This document shows positions 1-9,202 of a DNA stretch of 32,249 nucleotides, one piece after another. The notes beneath the pieces were generated by a model. That model was not told where the DNA came from and searched no databases. It saw only the letters and a list, made by a program, of their open reading frames with translations. Origin of the DNA: a bacterium (GTDB taxonomy: Bacteria > Armatimonadota > HRBIN16); assembly GCA_025054895.1 (NCBI GenBank), contig JANWYZ010000005.1:1-32249 (forward strand), in the 5' to 3' direction. A program made the position numbers and the translations under genes. Numbering within the stretch: the first letter of the stretch is position 1; each line of letters starts with the position of its first letter.

Positions 1-42
1 AGCACTAGCTGCACAGACAACCTCTGTGTCTGCGCCTGTTAC

Positions 43-864
43 TTACTCCTTCCAGATGAGCGCATTACGGTAACCGCCTCGGCACTCGGTCGGCGCGTTC
101 TCAAACTGCCCGGCTGGCAGCCAGAAGTTGCGGTCCGGCTTGGCGTGCCCGTCGGCGTACACAAAGTTGATGGAGCCGATGGGTTTCTCTCGAGGACCCG
201 TCACGTGGTGAACAGGACGCCCCCAAAGCCAACCCTGCGGGGCAGTAAAGTCCGCCACACACCACACGCGCTCGCCTCCACCAACATCCAGTCCCCACCA
301 GGAACCCCACATCTGGGCGATGGAGTCGGCAAACACGGCGGTTCGGGCGGGCTCGTTGAGCGACGCCAGGCTGCTTGCGGAGCACTGCCGACCAATGACG
401 TACTCGTTGAAGCCGTAGGTGATGCAGTAATCGGGGGCCCTGCCGTCAGCCTCCGCATAGTTAGCGCGATAGTAGCTACACTCTCCCGCCACCTGACCGT
501 ACTGCTGGCACCAGCCACACGCGCTTACAGTCGTGCTAGCACCGATGCTTGGGCATTTGAAAATCTGCTTGTTCTTGATGTAGGGCATCAGCGCAGCCGT
601 CCAGATGAGAGTAGGTTGATTGGGGTTACTGCACCAGGGCGCGCCGCCCGGACCGCCGGGCCACGGGCTCCAGATAAAGGTCTCATCGTAGTCCTGCACG
701 TACATGTTGAGCGCAGTGCCCATTTGCTTCGTATTAGATAGGCAGGCGGTCATACGCGCCTTCTCTCGCGCCTGCGCGAACACCGGGAACAGAATGGCTG
801 CCAGTATCGCGATAATCGCGATAACCACCAGCAGCTCAATGAGAGTGAATGCACGCTTCAGCAT
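43..864 (-). CDS. Type II secretion/pilin-like protein with N-terminal prepilin methylation motif, DUF1559 (H-X9-DG) family
   Basis: Translation [44 protein letters not shown] is a classic prepilin leader; C-terminal [10 protein letters not shown] is H-X9-DG-like. The ORF track starts at 873; the Met at 864 fits the leader better. Confidence 0.93.
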   Translation of the reverse strand: MLKRAFTLIELLVVIAIIAILAAILFPVFAQAREKARMTACLSNTKQMGTALNMYVQDYDETFIWSPWPGGPGGAPWCSNPNQPTLIWTAALMPYIKNKQIFKCPSIGASTTVSACGWCQQYGQVAGECSYYRANYAEADGRAPDYCITYGFNEYVIGRQCSASSLASLNEPARTAVFADSIAQMWGSWWGLDVGGGERVWCVADFTAPQGWLWGRPVHHVTGPREKPIGSINFVYADGHAKPDRNFWLPAGQFENAPTECRGGYRNALIWKE

Positions 865-1070
865 ACAGAACACCTCCTCAAGATGAACTCAGGATCCCTT
901 ACCTCTGACCGTGTCACATACACCCTACATTACTATCTCTATTCTACTACCAGAGTCAGATACTGTCAATCGCCTGCACCAACTTCTGCAAAACGCTCTC
1001 ATCTTACGCCAGCATGCGTGCAGGACACCTCACCCCTACTGCGAAGATAGAATAGAGGAGGAGGTGAATC

Positions 1071-4000
1071 ATGCGCTACCTTACCTTGCTTACCCTGCTC
1101 ATTGTGTGCGCTCGTTCACTCTACGCCCAGCAGACCGTGCAGGGCCCGGTAACCATCTACGGTACCGTCTACGAGCGCGTGGACCCCGGCGCGCCCTTCA
1201 CGGAAGCGCCGAGACAGCAAGAGAACTGGCAACCGCCTGTCCCTTCGCCTGCGGAACGAAAGGCGGGCTTCATCCCCTTTACCCGCCCTGAGCCGTTCGA
1301 TATCAAGCCCTGGAGCAAGCCCAAGGGCGAAGAGCGCACGCAAAGCCTGCGTCTGTACGTTGCCCAGGGGGAGATCGCCAGCGCATGGTTCGCACTGTAC
1401 GCCCTCGAACCGCTACGAAGGGTTCAGATTCGGGTGGAGGCGAGCTCCTCTGCGAAAATCATCCCTCTCTACGCGCACTACTGGGCGCAACGTACCGACT
1501 GGCGCGGGCGAACCTACTACATTACGCCTGAATTGCTGCTGGAGATGCGTGAAGGGCGAGCGCAATTTCCTGCAAAGGGCGGCACGTTAGAGTGGCGCGA
1601 CCTTGATATCCCACAAGGTGAAACCCGCCTCTTCTGGCTGCAAGTTTGGGTATCTCCGCAGGCGAAAGCAGGCGAGCACACCGTAAACGTGCGCTTGCAG
1701 GCGCAGGACAAACAGCCACTGTTGCTGCCTGTTCGGGTATACGTTTACCCCTTCCGCTTGCAGAAGCCGATGCACAAGCGATGGCTACTATACAGCGATA
1801 GCTGGCGCCTGAGCCACCTGCCTGACGAGAAACTGCTTGCCCTGATGAAAGAGATTGCCACCTACGGCATCGATGGCTTTACCGAGCTGCCCTTCGGCGA
1901 GCTGGACTTATCGGAGCTCAAAGCAGGCAGAGTCGGCTACAACCCTGCCCCTCTATTGCGCTGGCATCGGCTGATGAAGCAGGCTGGGCTGCGCGGTCCG
2001 CACACGATAGGCACTTTCATCGAGGACCAGGTACCTGGCAGGCTTGGTATCGAGGCGGATGTGAACCGCGAGTGGACGCCTCCGGTGCGCGACGCGATGC
2101 TCCGTATCGCCCGAACGGTCATTGACACCCTGCGACCACACGGCATCGACTGGATGTTCTACGGCTGGGACGAACCCGGACCCGAAACCATACGCGCCCT
2201 GGAACAATACCGCACCTGGCGCGAAGCGGGCGCAAGCACCTACGTTACCTTCTACCAGCAGGCAACCTACGATGCCGCTGCACAGTGGATGACCCACCCC
2301 TGCTTCTCGGTTGGGCTGGTTGCCTCTTCGCAACTGGCGCAATGGGCGCGAGAGCAGTGCCAGAAACGAGGGCAGCGGTTCTACTGGTACGGCAGCGGTT
2401 GCTACCTGGGCCAAGAGGGGCGCATGTTCCCTAACCGCTTTCTGGCGGGTTGGCTGTTCTGGAAGACCAAAGCCGATGGTCAGGTATCGTGGACGTTCGT
2501 GCGTCCCTTTGAAGACCCCTTTAACGATTTCGACGGCTCCAACCACAACCCCATCGAACCGAAAGACCAGTGTACCGTCTACCCACGCTACGCAAAGCCC
2601 AACGACCTGAACAGCCTCGAAGGCGTCATCCCCGCTATCCAGTGGGAAGCCTTGCGTGAGGGGATTACCGACTATCACTACCTGCACACCCTGCAAAACA
2701 CTATCGCCTACGCCAAAAAAGTCGCCTCTGAGCGATCGGGCGGTTGGGCAGTGCAGCTGCGGCAGCTCGCTCAGCAGTGTGAACAGACCCTGCGCGCTCT
2801 GGAGGAGAGCGTGCCCTGGTTGAGCGAAGCAGGACGCGCTGGCTACCACAACGGCGACCTGCAGCAGAACAGAGCAGTCATTGGACAATGCATGGAAACA
2901 CTGGTGCGATACTTGCGCGGTGAACGCCCCTCCTCAGCAAAAGGAACGCGGCTGCTTAATCTGGAAGTGCAGCTGGTGCCGCCGGTGTCCAGTCCTATCT
3001 CCACCAGATTCCTACCCGCGCTGACGCTGCCTCGTTGGAATCAGCCTCCTGTGATAGACGGCAGGCTGGATGAAAACCAGTGGCGAAAGGCAGCGATAGC
3101 ATCCCCTTTCTACGAGAGCAACTCCAACACACCCATTCCCGACGCCTTGCGCACTGAAGCGCTGCTGGCGCTGGATGAGAAGGCACTGTACATCGCCTTC
3201 CGCTGCCGCTCCCCTCGCCCCGACTCGCTGGTTGCCGAGCAGAGCCGCCGCGACGCCTTCGCTATCTGGCTGGACGAAGGGGTGGAGATTTTCCTCGCTT
3301 CCCCCCAACAGCCCAGTAAATATGCACACTTCATCATCAACCTGAAAGGCGCTGTTTACGACGAGCTGGGGTTCGACGTATCGTGGAACACGGAGATACA
3401 CTGCGCTACCCACGTCGACAAAGACGGCTGGACGCTGGAGGCCGCTATCCCGTGGCGGTCGTTGCCCTTCGCCATCAACCCGATGCAAGCAGAAGGTCCG
3501 TTGCTCCGGCTCAATTTGGGGCGCAACCACAAACAGCGCGGCCAAACAGGCACCACGCATTGGGCGTGGTCGCCCACTTTCGGATGGTTCCACAACACCG
3601 AGCGTTTCGGGATTGCCCTCGTGCAACAGGGCAACGTTCTGGTAAAAGCGGTGACACCGCCAGACTACGTGGACGACCAGGCACTGCAGATTACCCTGCT
3701 CAATACAGGCAGTCTGCAGAAGGTGCATGTGAACGGACGTGAGATCACTCTGCGCTCAGGCGAAGAAACCGTTGTGCAGGTACCCTCCAGCCGAGAGCCC
3801 GGCGAGCACCTCACTGAGGTTCATCTGCAGTGGCGCGATGGACAGGTAAGATTGCAGATACCTTATGCTATCGTCAGACCGGTGCAACTGCTGAGGCGGG
3901 TGGTCGTGGCGACAGGAGAGGGGGCAGTTAAAGTACCTGTCGCCTGCGCGTTCCGCAAGCCTGCGGGCAAAAGCCTCGTGGTTACTGCAGAGGATGGACG

Positions 4001-4148
4001 CACCCTGTTGCGCACCCCGCTAACCACCAGCAAGTCTCGCATACGCCTCAATGCGCCTCGTTCCCCGCTGCAACTACATTTTGGCGTGCAAGGTCAGCAA
4101 CGGTGGAGAGAGACGCTGAGGCTATACATACCGTCGGTCAGCCATTAA
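1071..4148 (+). CDS. Secreted DUF4091-type glycoside hydrolase-like protein with C-terminal CBM9/DOMON-like domain
   Basis: 1025 aa; N-terminal signal peptide (MRYLTLLTLLIVCARSLYAQ); IQWEALREGITDYHYL typical of DUF4091; later segment (PPVIDGRLDENQWRKAAIAS...ALLALDEKALYIAFRC) typical of CBM9-like domains; RBS gaggaggaggtga upstream. Confidence 0.85.
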   Translation: MRYLTLLTLLIVCARSLYAQQTVQGPVTIYGTVYERVDPGAPFTEAPRQQENWQPPVPSPAERKAGFIPFTRPEPFDIKPWSKPKGEERTQSLRLYVAQGEIASAWFALYALEPLRRVQIRVEASSSAKIIPLYAHYWAQRTDWRGRTYYITPELLLEMREGRAQFPAKGGTLEWRDLDIPQGETRLFWLQVWVSPQAKAGEHTVNVRLQAQDKQPLLLPVRVYVYPFRLQKPMHKRWLLYSDSWRLSHLPDEKLLALMKEIATYGIDGFTELPFGELDLSELKAGRVGYNPAPLLRWHRLMKQAGLRGPHTIGTFIEDQVPGRLGIEADVNREWTPPVRDAMLRIARTVIDTLRPHGIDWMFYGWDEPGPETIRALEQYRTWREAGASTYVTFYQQATYDAAAQWMTHPCFSVGLVASSQLAQWAREQCQKRGQRFYWYGSGCYLGQEGRMFPNRFLAGWLFWKTKADGQVSWTFVRPFEDPFNDFDGSNHNPIEPKDQCTVYPRYAKPNDLNSLEGVIPAIQWEALREGITDYHYLHTLQNTIAYAKKVASERSGGWAVQLRQLAQQCEQTLRALEESVPWLSEAGRAGYHNGDLQQNRAVIGQCMETLVRYLRGERPSSAKGTRLLNLEVQLVPPVSSPISTRFLPALTLPRWNQPPVIDGRLDENQWRKAAIASPFYESNSNTPIPDALRTEALLALDEKALYIAFRCRSPRPDSLVAEQSRRDAFAIWLDEGVEIFLASPQQPSKYAHFIINLKGAVYDELGFDVSWNTEIHCATHVDKDGWTLEAAIPWRSLPFAINPMQAEGPLLRLNLGRNHKQRGQTGTTHWAWSPTFGWFHNTERFGIALVQQGNVLVKAVTPPDYVDDQALQITLLNTGSLQKVHVNGREITLRSGEETVVQVPSSREPGEHLTEVHLQWRDGQVRLQIPYAIVRPVQLLRRVVVATGEGAVKVPVACAFRKPAGKSLVVTAEDGRTLLRTPLTTSKSRIRLNAPRSPLQLHFGVQGQQRWRETLRLYIPSVSH

Positions 4149-4176
4149 GCGCGTGCGCATAAAGTTTTCCACGTAG

Positions 4177-4195
4177 CACGGGCATCCTGCCCGTG
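4177..4195. terminator. Perfect 8-bp hairpin CACGGGCA-TCC-TGCCCGTG between convergent genes
   Basis: Inverted repeat in the gap between the 1071-4148 (+) and 4257-4988 (-) genes; no clear T-run, so terminator function is tentative. Confidence 0.45.
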
Positions 4196-4256
4196 ATGGA
4201 CACGCGTACTTTGCCTCACTCGCAGGGATATTGCGCACGCCACCGGCTCGAGGAAG

Positions 4257-4988
4257 TCAATACAGCACAATGAGCCATACAGCGAACCACACAGAACATA
4301 CAATCTCGATCACACCAAGCGCTATCGCCCTCAGCGAGTGACTTTGTGGGATGGCAAGCGTTCGAGCGATGGCGGGCAGGTATGCCACTGCAAGCAAAGG
4401 CTGTAACAGCCAGGCCAGCGCTACGGGTACCGCTAGCATATATACCACAGCCCACACCTTCATCCAGCGATTGCGCCTTTCGCGAATGAGAGATTTTACA
4501 TGTAGCGCGGAACCGAAGAAATAAGACATACACACCCCCCATAGTATCCATGCCCGATCACTCCAGACTCCTGCGCCCGCTATGTATGCCGCTACCACCG
4601 TCAGGTTCAGCCCAGCCATCGCCACCAGGTCGTTGAACAGGTTCCGCTCGTTGCGCAGCCGCGCGAACCAGGCGTTCACTGCAAAGCCCATCAGGGCTGC
4701 GAACCCCACCACCAGCAACGACGGTCGCATCAGCACGAGAGGTATACCCAAAGCAGCAGCAACCACTCCATAGCCAGCCGCCCACCTCAGCCAGTAGGTT
4801 CTCTGACCTGGATAGCGTAAAGCCTGCAGCAAGGGATACGAGGCAAGGTAAGCAAACAACACCGCCCCCACCAGCAGCGGCTTGGACAGGTGCCACGGCG
4901 TGATAGCCAGCCCTACCGCCAGCGGTACAAGCCACATCATCCAAGCACCGTGTTCGTGCGGCAAAACTATCCGTTGTGGCGCCCTCAT
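4257..4988 (-). CDS. YwiC-like family integral membrane protein
   Basis: Starts MRAPQRIVLPHEHGAWMMWLVPLAVGLAI; the PHEHGAW motif plus multiple TM segments is typical of the YwiC-like family. Confidence 0.8.
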   Translation of the reverse strand: MRAPQRIVLPHEHGAWMMWLVPLAVGLAITPWHLSKPLLVGAVLFAYLASYPLLQALRYPGQRTYWLRWAAGYGVVAAALGIPLVLMRPSLLVVGFAALMGFAVNAWFARLRNERNLFNDLVAMAGLNLTVVAAYIAGAGVWSDRAWILWGVCMSYFFGSALHVKSLIRERRNRWMKVWAVVYMLAVPVALAWLLQPLLAVAYLPAIARTLAIPQSHSLRAIALGVIEIVCSVWFAVWLIVLY

Positions 4989-5093
4989 AGCTCTAAAAAT
5001 TATACCTCAATATCCTGAATATGACATCCAGTGAACTTCCCGTACCGTTGCGGGTCAGGGAAGCAAGCCGCCTCTCCGATAGAGTGTATTGGA

Positions 5094-7172
5094 ATGAACG
5101 CGCAGACCGCCAGTGAACTGAGCGTAGCACTACCCATCTCTTTGGGACGCTACAGGCTTTATCACCACAAGTACGGCACTTTCTGGATCGCCTTCACACT
5201 GGGTAAAAGCGAAGTGCCGTTGCTGGGCGTTCACGCATCCCTGCCGCCCATCGAGCTCAGAACAGCGCATGAACGTCACTCTCTGTTCGTGCGAAATTGC
5301 AGTGTGCAGGAGGGTGAAGTCACGCTCTGGGACGAGCGTCTGATAGACGCTACCCCCATACGCTGGGAAATCCTGATGCACGAAGAGGACGAAGGTAACC
5401 TGACCGTGCAGGCACACTTCTTGAGCTACGGCTTCCTGCAAGCTGAAGTGCAGTTTCTATACAGCTTTTTTGCCGATAACATGTATATAAAGCGGTTTTC
5501 AAGCCCCCACCCTTCCGTGCTGCTTGCCATGCCGCGCTTCACGGTGTCAATCTTTACCCTACAACCGACGCATCCAGACTGTCTGCAGATATCTGAAGCA
5601 GGTTACCTGACCTGGACTCTCCCCCCTGCCAACTTGCCCCAGCAGGCTCTGCATCTACAGATTCGTCTGCAGAAGACAGTGGACGAAGAACACGCTGTTA
5701 TAGAACACATAGAGCACAGAAGCAGGCTGTTTCCGCCAGGGACGCCTACCCTTCCATCGCTGAAGCTCAGAGCCTCAGCGCAGAGCGCGGCTGCACTGCT
5801 GCAAAACGCGCAATGGCAATCGCACCTTGCAGAAGACCAGATAGTACTTCGCATTGCGCCAAACAGCCACCAGTTTAGCGTGTTTACCCTCGCCGCCGCA
5901 AAGGCGTTGCTGGAATGGAGCCGTTTCTCCGGCGATGAGCCGGCTAAGTGGACGGCACGCCTTGCCATGAACAGCGCGATGGAGTTTCAGGTGGTCAATG
6001 CCCAGAACAGTAACAGTGGCGCGTGCTGGGATACTGTAGACACCAGCAAGCAAGGCTCGGACATCACCGGGCAACGACGGTTCAGCCTCCACCGCAACGC
6101 CCGTGTGCTACAACATACGCTCTTACTGCACCGTGACACCGGCTCCGAGTTGTGCGTGCGCGTAGCGCTGAACGGCATCTCCTGGTTGCTCTTAAAACGC
6201 GGCGCAACAGGTATCTACGACGGCGCGTTTGTATTGCCAGACGGCACAGTGCAGGGCGGCGACGGCAAAGGCATTATGGGTGCGATTATCTCGGTCATGT
6301 GCGCTGCATACGGTCTTACCGAGACCGAGGCATACATGCACGCGGCGAACCGGTTGGCAGAACATCTTCTACAGGACAGCTGCACGCCCCTGTCACCCGG
6401 CTCGGTGTTGCCTGCCGAGCTCTTTCCCACTCTGCGTGACGACGTGTTCGCCGCCTCCAGTGCAATTGAAGCGCTGGTGCGCCTCTACCGTGCCTACCCA
6501 CACGAACCACTCAGGGAGGGTGCGTTACGCATGATGCAATGGCTCCGGTCGTGGCAGCTGGGCACAGCGCTGCAAGCGTACGGAGAGGTAGGCGAGGTGC
6601 TGGCAGGCGATGGCGCTCCAGCAGGTTATGTGGACGCCAGCATCGAGGCAGCCCGGGGCGCGCTCTGGGCATTCTCATTACACCGAGACGCTCTCTGGTT
6701 TGCGTACGCTTCGCAAGCCTTACACGCAGCAGCACGTCACCTGGACCCGCTCGCCGGTTTCCCAGACGCCAAACTGGCTTACCCAGACCACACTTACGCG
6801 CTGGCAACCTTTACACGCGCCTACCTGCACTGGTTGCTGTCTATTCCCACGCTGGCGCCCGGGGTGGAATGCGACCCGGACCTGCTGCTATGTCGCGCTG
6901 GCAACCGTATCTTCACGCCCGAACCCAGCCTCTGGCGCACCATCCACGTGGAGACGCGCGGTCTGGTAGACTGGGTGGCGCTCGTCTGTCCAGCCACACA
7001 CGACATCCTGCTGGCTGTGCTGACCGACGGAAGTAGCGCTACAGCAAGCGTGCAGGCGGGAGAGCATCGGCGGATGGCGACCGACTTGATAGGCGGGGAC
7101 ACAAGCGGCATATATCCTCTACACGCTGTGCCCGGCGTTGGAAGCGTCGGCGTATACATCCTGCAAGCATAA
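5094..7172 (+). CDS. Protein of unknown function, possible alpha/alpha-barrel (six-hairpin glycosidase-like) C-terminal half
   Basis: Long ORF (track start 5031; Met at 5094 is an alternative start). No family recognised by eye; helical Ala-rich C-terminal half with repeated aromatic segments. Confidence 0.75.
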   Translation: MNAQTASELSVALPISLGRYRLYHHKYGTFWIAFTLGKSEVPLLGVHASLPPIELRTAHERHSLFVRNCSVQEGEVTLWDERLIDATPIRWEILMHEEDEGNLTVQAHFLSYGFLQAEVQFLYSFFADNMYIKRFSSPHPSVLLAMPRFTVSIFTLQPTHPDCLQISEAGYLTWTLPPANLPQQALHLQIRLQKTVDEEHAVIEHIEHRSRLFPPGTPTLPSLKLRASAQSAAALLQNAQWQSHLAEDQIVLRIAPNSHQFSVFTLAAAKALLEWSRFSGDEPAKWTARLAMNSAMEFQVVNAQNSNSGACWDTVDTSKQGSDITGQRRFSLHRNARVLQHTLLLHRDTGSELCVRVALNGISWLLLKRGATGIYDGAFVLPDGTVQGGDGKGIMGAIISVMCAAYGLTETEAYMHAANRLAEHLLQDSCTPLSPGSVLPAELFPTLRDDVFAASSAIEALVRLYRAYPHEPLREGALRMMQWLRSWQLGTALQAYGEVGEVLAGDGAPAGYVDASIEAARGALWAFSLHRDALWFAYASQALHAAARHLDPLAGFPDAKLAYPDHTYALATFTRAYLHWLLSIPTLAPGVECDPDLLLCRAGNRIFTPEPSLWRTIHVETRGLVDWVALVCPATHDILLAVLTDGSSATASVQAGEHRRMATDLIGGDTSGIYPLHAVPGVGSVGVYILQA

Positions 7173-7184
7173 ACAAATTTCGCG

Positions 7185-7213
7185 TTGTCACCGCACGCCG
7201 ATTCTGTTATAAT
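7185..7213 (+). promoter_or_regulatory. Sigma70-type promoter for dnaA: TTGTCA-17 nt-TATAAT
   Basis: TTGTCA at 7185-7190, exact 17-nt spacer, TATAAT at 7208-7213, then RBS aaggaggg at 7231-7238 and GTG start at 7249. Confidence 0.8.
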
Positions 7214-7248
7214 TCGGCTTTGGACGAGGAAAGGAGGGCGGCTTCGAG

Positions 7249-8661
7249 GTGGACGACCAGCTGCATCTGGGCGAGGACGAGAACATGCTGGCGCTACGCC
7301 GTGCATGGGACCGCTCCATGCATACGCTGGCGAACCGCGTGAACAAGCCCTCGTTCGAGTCATGGTTCAAGAGTATGAAGCCAGTCTCTTTCGACGGCGA
7401 ACGTGTCACTCTCGGCGCCCCCAGTCCGTTCGCATGCGAGTGGGTGAGCAAGCGCTACGGCAACCTGGTGCGCGAAGTACTCTCCCAGCATCTGGGTAAA
7501 ACAGTGGATGTCGCCATTGTCTACCTGCCCCCCGAAAAACGCCCTGTGCTCGGGGAGCCCCCTGCAGAGGAGCCTTCGCCTGCGCAGCGGGAACCTGCTA
7601 CCATGCCACTGGAGCCGGAGCCTCCGCCTTTTGAAAAACCCGCGCTGAACCCTAAATACACCTTCGAAAACTTCGTGGTAGGCAACTCTAACCGGCTGGC
7701 GCAGGCAGGGGCAGTGTCAGTAGCGCGCGCCCCCGGTCAGAGCTACAATCCTCTGTTCATCTATGGAGGCGCGGGGCTTGGCAAGACACACCTGATGCAC
7801 GCTATCGGACACTACATCCTGCAGACGCATCCCCGTCTGCGCGTAGCCTACCTCTCCGGAGAGACCTTCGCCCAACAGTACATCGCCGCCCTGCGCGAGC
7901 AGCGCATCGATGCCTTCCGCCAGAAATACCGCAACGTCGACGTATGGCTGGTAGACGATATCCAGTTCATTGCAGGCAAGGAACACACCAAAGAGGAGTT
8001 CTTCCACACCTTCAACAGCCTGTACCAGCTGGGCAGGCAAGTGGTGTTCGCCAGCGACCGCCCTCCGCGCGAGCTGCACGCGATGGACGACCGTCTGCGC
8101 TCTCGCTTCGAAGCGGGTCTGATTGCCGACATTGCACCGCCGGAGTTCGAAACCCGTGTAGCTATTTTGCAAAAACGTGCACAGATTGAGGGTATTCAGG
8201 TACCAGACCAGGTCATCTACCACATCGCCTATGCAGTAGAGGGCAACGTGCGCACCCTCGAAGGCGTGCTGATTTCTGTCGCAGCAAGGGCTTCAGTACA
8301 TGGCAAGCCAATTACCCTTCAGCTCGCCAGCGAGGTGCTGGCGCGCCACTATGTGGACAATAGGCAGGTACACACCGTACCTACCGAACAGGCGGTGCTG
8401 CAGGCGGTCTGTCAGCGGTTTGGGCTGACTACACAAGACATTTTGGGCGACCAGCGCAGCCGAGAAGTGCTCATGGCTCGCCAGATAGCGATGTACCTGC
8501 TTCGCGAAAAGGCACAGCTGTCACTGCAGCAAATCGGGCAGATGTTCGGAAAGAACCACTCCACCGTACTGCACGCCTACAACCGCGTTAAAACCAGCCT
8601 GAGCAGGGACAAGGAGCTTACCAGCATCATCTACGATTTGAACTCCGTACTGGGCAACTGA
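7249..8661 (+). CDS. dnaA: Chromosomal replication initiator protein DnaA
   Basis: Walker A GGAGLGKTHLMHAIGHYI, Walker B DVWLVDDIQFIAGK, ASDRPPRELHAMDDRLRSRFEAGL, C-terminal recognition helix FGKNHSTVLHAYNRVK. Confidence 0.98.
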   Translation: MDDQLHLGEDENMLALRRAWDRSMHTLANRVNKPSFESWFKSMKPVSFDGERVTLGAPSPFACEWVSKRYGNLVREVLSQHLGKTVDVAIVYLPPEKRPVLGEPPAEEPSPAQREPATMPLEPEPPPFEKPALNPKYTFENFVVGNSNRLAQAGAVSVARAPGQSYNPLFIYGGAGLGKTHLMHAIGHYILQTHPRLRVAYLSGETFAQQYIAALREQRIDAFRQKYRNVDVWLVDDIQFIAGKEHTKEEFFHTFNSLYQLGRQVVFASDRPPRELHAMDDRLRSRFEAGLIADIAPPEFETRVAILQKRAQIEGIQVPDQVIYHIAYAVEGNVRTLEGVLISVAARASVHGKPITLQLASEVLARHYVDNRQVHTVPTEQAVLQAVCQRFGLTTQDILGDQRSREVLMARQIAMYLLREKAQLSLQQIGQMFGKNHSTVLHAYNRVKTSLSRDKELTSIIYDLNSVLGN

Positions 8662-9000
8662 AGTCTGGTCATTGTTGAAATCTTTGCTGGAAATGTTCAA
8701 AACTTTGTTGAAAACCCCTCGAAATTGTTGAAAACTCCGCCTCGATTGTTCAAAACTTTGTGGAAAACTTCCTCACTTGAGTGCTGTCTTGCAATGGTAT
8801 CAACAATGTGTACAGGTTTTCAACATAGTTTTGAACATTTCATTGTTGAAATCTTTGCTATTTAAGTTGAAACCGATCGTATTAAAAAATGTATTATCAA
8901 GACTATTATTAGCTAAAAAAAGACAATATATGGATTAAAATCAACAAAATGTGATAGCAATGCAAGATAAACATACCAAGTTTTGAACAATTTCAACAAG
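8662..9000. other. Candidate oriC / DnaA-binding cluster: multiple TGTTSAAAW-type 9-mers plus AT-rich stretch
   Basis: TGTTGAAAT 8673-8681; TGTTCAAAA 8694-8702; TGTTGAAAA 8706-8714; TGTTGAAAA 8726-8734; TGTTCAAAA 8747-8755; TGTGGAAAA 8759-8767; TTTTCAACA 8817-8825; TTTTGAACA 8829-8837; TGTTGAAAT 8844-8852; TTTTGAACA 8981-8989; ATTTCAACA 8990-8998. AT-rich segment about 8876-8950. Lies directly after dnaA. Confidence 0.75.
8669..8688 (+). repeat. 20-bp direct repeat TCATTGTTGAAATCTTTGCT (copy 1; copy 2 at 8840-8859)
   Basis: Exact 20-bp identity between 8669-8688 and 8840-8859, both containing a DnaA-box-like core. Confidence 0.9.
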
Positions 9001-9202
9001 TACATTATAAATATAAAGGGGAGTGTTCATTCACATCTTTTTCAGTGATGAATCAGGTGTAGCCATGCGTGAGAGGCAAACACGTTAGTTGCAACTGACG
9101 TAGCAGAGGCAAACACACGTTGCCGTCCTGCAGAAGAGGCTCAGCGCCCCCAGTTCAGGCTCGGCATAAAGGAGCACCCCAAGAGGAGGCGTCTTTAACA
9201 GT

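Noticed and set aside
1953-2888. 311-aa minus-strand ORF inside the DUF4091 gene
   Set aside because: Shadow ORF with no domain features; the plus-strand product is well supported.
4165-4173. TTTTCCACG resembling a DnaA box
   Set aside because: Single isolated match far from the cluster; expected by chance.
9001-9060. TTCATTCAC...GTGATGAA as a terminator of dnaA
   Set aside because: Imperfect stem, T-run in the loop not after the stem, and ~370 bp past the dnaA stop; not convincing.
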